From: Patescibacteria group bacterium
GTDB lineage: Bacteria; Patescibacteriota; Patescibacteriia; 2-12-FULL-60-25
NCBI GenBank assembly: GCA_018817245.1
Contig: JAHIUG010000099.1
Coordinates: 1 to 5,971, forward strand
Direction: 5' to 3'
Length of the DNA stretch: 5,971 nt
The position numbers and the translations under genes are program-made. Of the stretch, positions 1-2,975 are shown piece by piece. Each line of letters begins with the position of its first letter. Position 1 is the first letter of the stretch. The notes below the pieces were generated by a model. That model saw nothing but the letters and a program-made list of their open reading frames with translations, was not told where the DNA came from and did no database searches.

Positions 1-147
1 ACCTGGCTGAGAGTTAGTCTACATGCGGCCACGCCTGAAATTTACTCAAGGCTAATCAATCGACCTCTGGGGGCTAATGATCTGGAATCCGTATTGGACG
101 GAATTCGTAAAATCGTTAGCCTTAATAGACAAAGAGGGGGGAACTGA
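1..147 (+). CDS. Radical SAM protein, upstream fragment (5' end outside window, broken by frameshift)
   Basis: Frame 1 is open from the left edge to a TGA at 145-147 and gives 48 residues. The visible WLRVSLHAATPEIYSRL followed by LESVLDGIRKIV is typical of the later beta strands and helices of the radical SAM TIM barrel, where family members read like 'RVSLDAGTPETY...vleNIr.lv'. The catalytic CxxxCxxC motif that binds the [4Fe-4S] cluster and S-adenosylmethionine would lie upstream and cannot be seen. The fragment does not end like a normal protein: shifting one base at the G run 136-141 continues it as ELRIGIGVVLQELNY, which is the expected next barrel strand. This piece and the 168-731 frame are therefore most likely one gene. 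The substrate is unknown. Family assignment is by motif memory. Confidence 0.6.
   Translation, partial: TWLRVSLHAATPEIYSRLINRPLGANDLESVLDGIRKIVSLNRQRGGN
136..141 (+). other. Six-G homopolymer at the frameshift in the radical SAM gene
   Basis: The two coding frames overlap only between 129 (just after an in-frame TAG at 126-128 in the downstream frame) and the TGA at 145-147, so the break must lie there. The only slippage-prone tract in that interval is GGGGGG at 136-141. Seven Gs would give ...R-Q-R-G-G-E-L-R-I-G-I-G... without a stop. The cause could be a sequencing or assembly error, a true inactivating deletion, phase variation, or a -1 ribosomal slip on GGG GGG. The sequence alone cannot separate these. 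Confidence 0.75.
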
Positions 148-167
148 GAATCGGAATCGGTGTAGTT

Positions 168-731
168 TTGCAGGAACTCAACTATGCAGAGGTGGCGAAG
201 CTAACGAAACTTTGCTCCGACTTAGAAATTGATTTTCTTGACGTACGAGTAGATTGCATCGGCATAACCAAAAAACTCTCCGGATACCAATATGAGCAAA
301 TGCTTGAAAGTTTACGGGAGTTGCGTGCTAGTGTCGATGCCGGTCAATCAGGATTCAGCACATCATTTGCAGATGATCTGCTGATTGCAATGGATCAATG
401 TAAAGGAATGGAATTGACACAGCCAAGAGGATGCTTGATTCCTGTGGTGAGGCCGGCAATCGATCCTTTCGGCATTGTCGGAGCATGTGATTCCATAGCG
501 GAACCTTACACTCGCTCCAGATCACCTAGAAAATATGTCCTTGGACATATTAGCGATAGTTGTGGCTTTGTCGATATTATGCGCAATGTTGCAGACAAAA
601 AGCTTGGTGCTCATTGCAAACTTTGCATGCCGGGGCAAATTTCCCTTAACGCTTTGTTAGAGAAACTGATTGACGATTTCAGAATCGGCATTGAGCCCAG
701 CGATCAACCGTTCTGTTTCGCCACAGATTAA
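168..731 (+). CDS. Radical SAM protein, C-terminal part with twitch/SPASM-like domain
   Basis: The frame is open back to 129. The nominal TTG start at 168 has no Shine-Dalgarno at usable spacing, so it is probably not a real start and the segment continues the 1-147 fragment. Numbering from TTG: residues 1-55 finish the radical SAM barrel (AEVAKLTKLCSDLEIDFLDVR is a helix plus strand). Residues 89-107 contain C89-x12-G102-x4-C107, which fits the CX9-15GX4C signature of SPASM/twitch domains, with IDPFG resembling the usual 'I.pdG'. C150-x2-C153 follows, but the rest of the full SPASM pattern (CX5CX3C and a last Cys) is absent. One auxiliary [4Fe-4S] cluster, as in twitch domains, is therefore more likely than two; C132 is a further candidate ligand. 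The end, ALLEKLIDDFRIGIEPSDQPF, looks like a normal C-terminus, and a terminator follows within 10 bases. The substrate (peptide, sugar or small molecule) cannot be inferred. Confidence 0.7.
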   Translation: MQELNYAEVAKLTKLCSDLEIDFLDVRVDCIGITKKLSGYQYEQMLESLRELRASVDAGQSGFSTSFADDLLIAMDQCKGMELTQPRGCLIPVVRPAIDPFGIVGACDSIAEPYTRSRSPRKYVLGHISDSCGFVDIMRNVADKKLGAHCKLCMPGQISLNALLEKLIDDFRIGIEPSDQPFCFATD

Positions 732-739
732 AAAAACAC

Positions 740-775
740 GAGGGACCAAAACAATTGCTTTGATCCCTCTTTTTT
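740..775 (+). terminator. Intrinsic terminator, probably bidirectional
   Basis: The stem is 740-750 (GAGGGACCAAA) with 759-769 (TTTGATCCCTC): 11 positions, one C/A mismatch, an 8-nt loop, then six Ts (770-775) and more T-rich DNA. It begins 8 bases after the radical SAM stop. Read on the minus strand, the stem is followed after GTG by a run of seven T (from 730-736), so it can also end the convergent Nudix transcript whose stop is at 794-796. Confidence 0.85.
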
Positions 776-793
776 ATTTATTTAACCGCTTAT

Positions 794-1336
794 TTACTTT
801 TTGCTTTTTAAAAAATACAGATTCAAAGCAGCTAAAGTTATACCGCACTCGATTTTATTTGAGTTTATGAGTTGCTTAATCTTCATGACAGACAGTTTCA
901 CAACTTGTAATATTAATTCATCTCCGGCTTGAGTTGACTTATTGCGTTGAGATGGATCTAGTTTTGTTGCCAAAAATACATTTGCACAAATATTTTCGTG
1001 TCCAGGGCCGATATAAAATTTACCAAGCTTCTTCCAACTTTTGGCCTTTAGACCCGTTTCCTCGAAAAGTTCTTTTTTTGCAGAAGCTAAATAACTTTTA
1101 TTTTTATCTGTAGTTCCTGCCGGCAATTGCAATATAGTTTTTTTAATTGGGTATCGATATTCTTTAATAAAAAAAATTGATCCTTTTTTGTCTGAAGCAA
1201 TAATAAAATTTACTGGTGGCCTTTCTACAATACTATATATCCCTCTTTTACCATCGGGACGAATCACAGTATCTTCTCTTAGCTGAAGCCATTGATTTTT
1301 ATAAACAATTTTTGAGTTTAATTTTCTCCATTTCAT
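794..1336 (-). CDS. Nudix hydrolase, ADP-ribose pyrophosphatase type
   Basis: This 180-residue protein has the usual length of the ADP-ribose/NDP-sugar pyrophosphatase group, which hydrolyses a nucleoside diphosphate linked to X into NMP and X-phosphate in the cytoplasm. From the ATG at 1334-1336, KEYRYPIKKTILQLPAG (58-74) is the characteristic lead-in to the Nudix box. The box reads G74-x5-K80-x7-K88-E89-L-F-E92-E93-T-G95-L, so the catalytic and metal-binding KExxEE glutamates are present. However, the first conserved Glu is Lys80 and the usual Arg is Lys88. GPGHENICANVFLA (110-123) matches the downstream substrate loop of the family. The frame stays open to 1567, but residues encoded by 1337-1567 come from REP-like and palindromic DNA and resemble no Nudix N-terminus. 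MKWRKLNSKIVYKNQWLQLR is a typical family start. No Shine-Dalgarno precedes it; a TATAAT lies just upstream. Codon use is markedly AT-rich compared with its neighbours. Exact substrate unknown. Confidence 0.88.
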   Translation of the reverse strand: MKWRKLNSKIVYKNQWLQLREDTVIRPDGKRGIYSIVERPPVNFIIASDKKGSIFFIKEYRYPIKKTILQLPAGTTDKNKSYLASAKKELFEETGLKAKSWKKLGKFYIGPGHENICANVFLATKLDPSQRNKSTQAGDELILQVVKLSVMKIKQLINSNKIECGITLAALNLYFLKSKK

Positions 1337-1342
1337 AAGATT

Positions 1343-1348
1343 ATTATA
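1343..1348 (-). promoter_or_regulatory. Candidate -10 box for a leaderless Nudix transcript
   Basis: On the minus strand a perfect TATAAT ends six bases before the ATG at 1336, preceded by TTG. Normal spacing would put the transcription start at or next to the A of ATG, giving a leaderless mRNA. That agrees with the lack of a Shine-Dalgarno. No good -35 hexamer is visible 16-18 bases upstream (the position holds GGTACC), so the call is tentative. Confidence 0.4.
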
Positions 1349-1365
1349 CAACAGTTTTTTAAAAT

Positions 1366-1488
1366 GGTACCTGGTGCCTGAGGTGGCAAGTGTGTGTACG
1401 GTTGAGATGACGGAATTACGAGATCTCCCCACACAGCCTGCCCTGAGCGGAATCAAGTGGAGTCGAATGAGGTCGAGATGACAGATCT
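1366..1488. repeat. REP-like intergenic repeat segment
   Basis: This non-coding stretch has several marks of dispersed bacterial repeats. GGTTGAGATGACGGA (1400-1414) and GGTCGAGATGACAGA (1471-1485) form an imperfect direct repeat, 13 of 15 bases identical, flanking a core. AGATCT occurs at 1421-1426 and 1483-1488. The core has CCCTGAGC (1441-1448) and GGAGTCGAATGAGG (1459-1472), a combination I recall as common in intergenic repeats of many bacteria. At the left end TCAGGCACC (minus strand, 1373-1381) also occurs in the hairpin at 1929-1957, a possible link between the two. Family membership needs a genome-wide search. Confidence 0.5.
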
Positions 1489-1563
1489 TTATTCTCTTGT
1501 TCTTTTGTTGATGAACCCAAGATCTAAATCCACCAATAAATATAGATAATCCAAATTCCAGGG

Positions 1564-1603
1564 CCAACAGAAAGTTCCCGATCGGGAACTTTCTGTTGGT
1601 TTT
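1564..1603 (+). repeat. Perfect 36-bp palindrome followed by TTTT
   Basis: Bases 1564-1599 are a perfect inverted repeat: 18-base arms beginning CCAACAGAAAGTTCCCGA, with no unpaired spacer beyond the turn. TTTT (1600-1603) and a second T run (1609-1612 region) follow. It could act as a plus-strand terminator, but no plus-strand gene ends nearby. A second, related hairpin lies at 1698-1737, so a dispersed hairpin element is the better reading. Confidence 0.7.
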
Positions 1604-1697
1604 CAGATTTTTGATTCGAATACCTGATTAACCGTAATAGGATCAAATGTAGTAAATACATTGATCAATAATTACACCAAGTAAAACTATCTTAACA

Positions 1698-1737
1698 CCC
1701 ACCAAAATGTTCCTATCGGACACTTTTCGTGGGTTTT
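1698..1737 (+). repeat. Imperfect hairpin related to the 1564-1603 palindrome
   Basis: The arms CCCACCAAAATGTTCC (1698-1713) and GGACACTTTTCGTGGG (1718-1733) pair at 12 of 16 positions around a TATC loop and are followed by TTTT (1734-1737). Aligned without gaps to 1564-1603, 28 of 40 bases match, including both ends, the central ATCGG and the TTTT, in the same orientation 134 bases apart. This supports common origin as copies of one element; one copy has decayed or diverged. Confidence 0.6.
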
Positions 1738-1750
1738 GGGTTTGTGTTGA

Positions 1751-1790
1751 TGCGGGATCAGACATCTAGATGTGGGATCGGATATCTGGT
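1751..1790 (+). repeat. 20-bp tandem duplication
   Basis: Unit 1 (1751-1770, TGCGGGATCAGACATCTAGA) and unit 2 (1771-1790, TGTGGGATCGGATATCTGGT) agree at 15 of 20 positions. ACATCTAGATGT (1762-1773) is a 12-bp palindrome across the junction. It may be a protein-binding site or the end of a mobile element; no protein partner is evident in the window. Confidence 0.5.
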
Positions 1791-1873
1791 GGTGCATTGA
1801 GAATAGAACTCGGAGTTTATGTCAACTGCTTGACATTTTCTGGTTTTTCTGCTAAACATTAACCACTAAAACA

Positions 1874-1882
1874 TGATATAGT
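1874..1882 (+). promoter_or_regulatory. Candidate extended -10 promoter for the lipoprotein gene
   Basis: TGATATAGT is an extended -10 (TGn followed by TATAGT at 1877-1882). A start near 1889 would give a leader of about 110 bases carrying three hairpins. No convincing -35 is correctly placed; the consensus TTGACA at 1830-1835 is too far upstream for this -10 and has only TAAACA at its own 17-bp spacing. Confidence 0.4.
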
Positions 1883-1902
1883 TTAGGTAGAACCTTTACA
1901 TA

Positions 1903-1980
1903 GCGAGGATTTTCCCGCGATAAACTCCGGGGTCAGGCACCTACGGAGCCAGACCCCTCAAACCACCCCGTCCAACGGGG
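1903..1980 (+). promoter_or_regulatory. Structured 5' leader of the lipoprotein gene (three hairpins)
   Basis: Three hairpins lie in series before the ribosome site. One is 1903-1918 (GCG-GGA with TCC-CGC, one bulged A). The second is 1929-1957 (GGGGTC-a-GGC with GCC-a-GACCCC). The third is 1966-1980 (CCCCGT-cca-ACGGGG). GGGGT at 1929-1933 could instead pair with ACCCC at 1965-1969, so the second and third hairpins have a mutually exclusive alternative. Whether this is regulatory or simply an inserted repeat is unknown. Confidence 0.4.
1929..1957 (+). repeat. REP-like hairpin, GGGGTC...GACCCC
   Basis: The stem is GGGGTC/GACCCC extended by GGC/GCC across an A/A mismatch, with a 9-base loop. 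GGGGTCaGGC and GCCaGACCCC heads resemble REP sequences mobilised by IS200-like (RAYT) transposases; this is from memory of the family. The loop-side TCAGGCACC recurs at 1373-1381 on the minus strand. Confidence 0.5.
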
Positions 1981-1988
1981 CAGCCAAC

Positions 1989-1995
1989 AAGGAGA
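1989..1995 (+). promoter_or_regulatory. Ribosome binding site of the lipoprotein gene
   Basis: AAGGAGA lies 5-6 bases before the ATG at 2001, a strong Shine-Dalgarno that fixes the start. This contrasts with the Nudix gene, which has none. Confidence 0.85.
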
Positions 1996-2000
1996 AAGCC

Positions 2001-2756
2001 ATGAGGCAATTCATCTTTTTCGTGTTTTCGGCGATTCTCATCGCTGCCTGCGGTGGCGGTGACACTGTGGACGAGCCTGGCGACAACACGTCGTCCGGCA
2101 GCTCCACCAGCACTTCTTCCAGCTCCACCAGCAGTGGTGGCGCAGGCGGTGGTGGCGCAGGTTCGAGCTCCAGCTCCACCTCAAGTGGTGGCGGTGGCTC
2201 GTCCAGCTCCAGTGGTGGAACTTGCTCTCCGAGCAAGGAAGACCCAACTGCTTTGCAATGCGGTCCGGACCAGAAGTGTGTGTGCAGTCCCACGTTTTCA
2301 TCGGATGAAGAGTGGTGCACAGCAGCCGAGGATATGGAACTCTACATCTGCCCGGAAGGACTAAACGTCTGTACGTCTGACCACAACCAATGCGGCTACG
2401 ACCTACCTGAGGGTGAGGACTACGTTCCACCCGATGCTGAGTGTAAGAAGTTCATCGACGGTGACACGTGGGTGGACGAGGACGCAGATCAAGGAAAAGC
2501 CTTGAGCGAATACGATGAGAATGGCCAGCTCGAGGTTGGTTTCGGTGTGCTTAGTCATAGCGCTCCTTACTTCTCCAACTTCAAGGTTTCGGGCAAGAAA
2601 ATTGTCTGGAACCGAGGCAATGCCGACTCGTACGAATCGGCAGAAGGTGAGTTTGGTAGTGACTGCGAACAAATCACTATGAGGTACTACAAGGGTGGTA
2701 AGGGAGACGAAATCCAACCTTGGCTGACTCGAGTTATCGTGTGGCTGCACAAATAA
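2001..2756 (+). CDS. Secreted lipoprotein with Ser/Gly/Thr-rich tether and cysteine-rich domain, function unknown
   Basis: The 251-residue product starts MRQFIFFVFSAILIAAC: a short hydrophobic signal peptide and a lipobox (I14-A15-A16-C17), so Cys17 should be lipidated and residues 1-16 removed. Residue +2 is Gly, so there is no Asp inner-membrane retention signal. Residues 18-73 are a flexible tether of Ser, Gly and Thr with in-frame SSSTSSGG copies at 40-47 and 57-64 and a shorter one to 73. Residues 75-148 hold nine cysteines (75, 87, 93, 95, 106, 117, 124, 131, 148) and C222 makes ten, an even number consistent with disulfides outside the cytoplasm. Residues 149-251 look beta-rich (FIDGDTWVDE, QLEVGFGVLSH, KIVWNRGNADSY, RVIVWLHK). 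I recognise no enzyme motif; a surface binding or structural role is inference. The gene is GC-rich, has its own leader and terminator and is monocistronic. Confidence 0.85.
   Translation: MRQFIFFVFSAILIAACGGGDTVDEPGDNTSSGSSTSTSSSSTSSGGAGGGGAGSSSSSTSSGGGGSSSSSGGTCSPSKEDPTALQCGPDQKCVCSPTFSSDEEWCTAAEDMELYICPEGLNVCTSDHNQCGYDLPEGEDYVPPDAECKKFIDGDTWVDEDADQGKALSEYDENGQLEVGFGVLSHSAPYFSNFKVSGKKIVWNRGNADSYESAEGEFGSDCEQITMRYYKGGKGDEIQPWLTRVIVWLHK
2118..2218 (+). repeat. Imperfect in-frame repeats encoding the lipoprotein tether
   Basis: TCCAGCTCCACC followed by AGTGGTGG-type sequence occurs at 2118-2140 and 2169-2191, with a shortened form at 2202-2218, all in the same codon phase. Such repeats can change copy number by slippage or recombination, altering tether length without breaking the frame. 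Confidence 0.55.
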
Positions 2757-2781
2757 AGCGGCCGAACCTCATTAATTAGCA

Positions 2782-2796
2782 TGGAGCCAGGCTCCA
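2782..2796. repeat. 15-bp palindrome TGGAGCC-A-GGCTCCA
   Basis: Perfect 7-base arms around a single A, 25 bases after the lipoprotein stop. With a one-base spacer it is a poor RNA hairpin and more like a protein-binding site or repeat remnant. GGAGCCAG is shared with the leader hairpin (1946-1953). Confidence 0.4.
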
Positions 2797-2806
2797 CACC
2801 TCTCTC

Positions 2807-2838
2807 CCGCGTTCAGTTCTTCTGAGCGCGGTTTTTTT
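2807..2838 (+). terminator. Intrinsic terminator of the lipoprotein gene
   Basis: CCGCGTTCAG (2807-2816) pairs with CTGAGCGCGG (2822-2831) over ten positions including one T/G wobble, with a TTCTT loop and seven Ts (2832-2838). It lies 50 bases after the stop codon. Confidence 0.92.
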
Positions 2839-2854
2839 ATTCACAAAATAAATT

Positions 2855-2965
2855 CTCCCCTTAGTTTAAGGGCAGGATGAGGGGGTAGATGTATCTTCGG
2901 ATCTAACTCCCTCTTAACCTGCCTACCGGCAGGCAGCCCCCCCTCTTTTTAAACTAAGAGGGGGA
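2855..2965. repeat. Nested palindromic MITE/REP-like element
   Basis: The outer arms are CTCCCC-TTAGTTTAA (2855-2869) and TTAAACTAAGAGGGGG (2950-2965). The middle arms are GGCAGG (2871-2876) and CCTGCC (2918-2923). The inner arms are GAGGGGGTAGAT (2879-2890) and ATCTAACTCCCTC (2901-2913 region), closing on ATC-TTCG-GAT, a c(UUCG)g tetraloop. The right half carries two more local hairpins: CCTGCC-TACC-GGCAGG (2918-2933) and CCCCCTCTT/AAGAGGGGG (2939-2947 with 2956-2964). It sits between convergent genes, 11 bases beyond the giant gene's stop. No transposase lies inside, so if mobile it would depend on one supplied elsewhere. It lacks a T run correctly placed to be a classical terminator for the minus-strand gene. 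Confidence 0.65.
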
Positions 2966-2975
2966 AGTTGAATTG

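Noticed and set aside
670..870. 66-codon plus-strand frame
   Set aside because: It overlaps the end of the radical SAM gene, runs through the terminator hairpin and into the opposite-strand Nudix gene, and its protein is a low-complexity Phe/Leu-rich string.
1337..1567. N-terminal extension of the Nudix frame to a start at 1567
   Set aside because: The extra 77 residues are translated from REP-like repeat and hairpin DNA, match no Nudix N-terminus, and the frame stays open upstream only by chance. The ATG at 1336 gives the normal family length.
1564..1790. CRISPR-like array
   Set aside because: The repeats are two diverged hairpins and one tandem pair, without regular spacers, a constant repeat or cas genes.
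1830..1858. TTGACA promoter with -10 at 1853
   Set aside because: The -35 is perfect but the matching -10 (TAAACA) is poor. The extended -10 at 1874-1882 is stronger, though neither is certain.
1811..1929. 10-bp inverted repeat CGGAGTTTAT / ATAAACTCCG, 99 bases apart
   Set aside because: A match of this length and distance is expected about once by chance in a window this size, and there is no supporting target duplication.
1958..2430. Two minus-strand frames and one alternative plus-strand frame over the lipoprotein gene
   Set aside because: Their Pro-, Arg- or Ala-rich composition is the shadow of the repetitive Ser/Gly codons. Only the 2001-2756 frame has a ribosome site, signal peptide and terminator.
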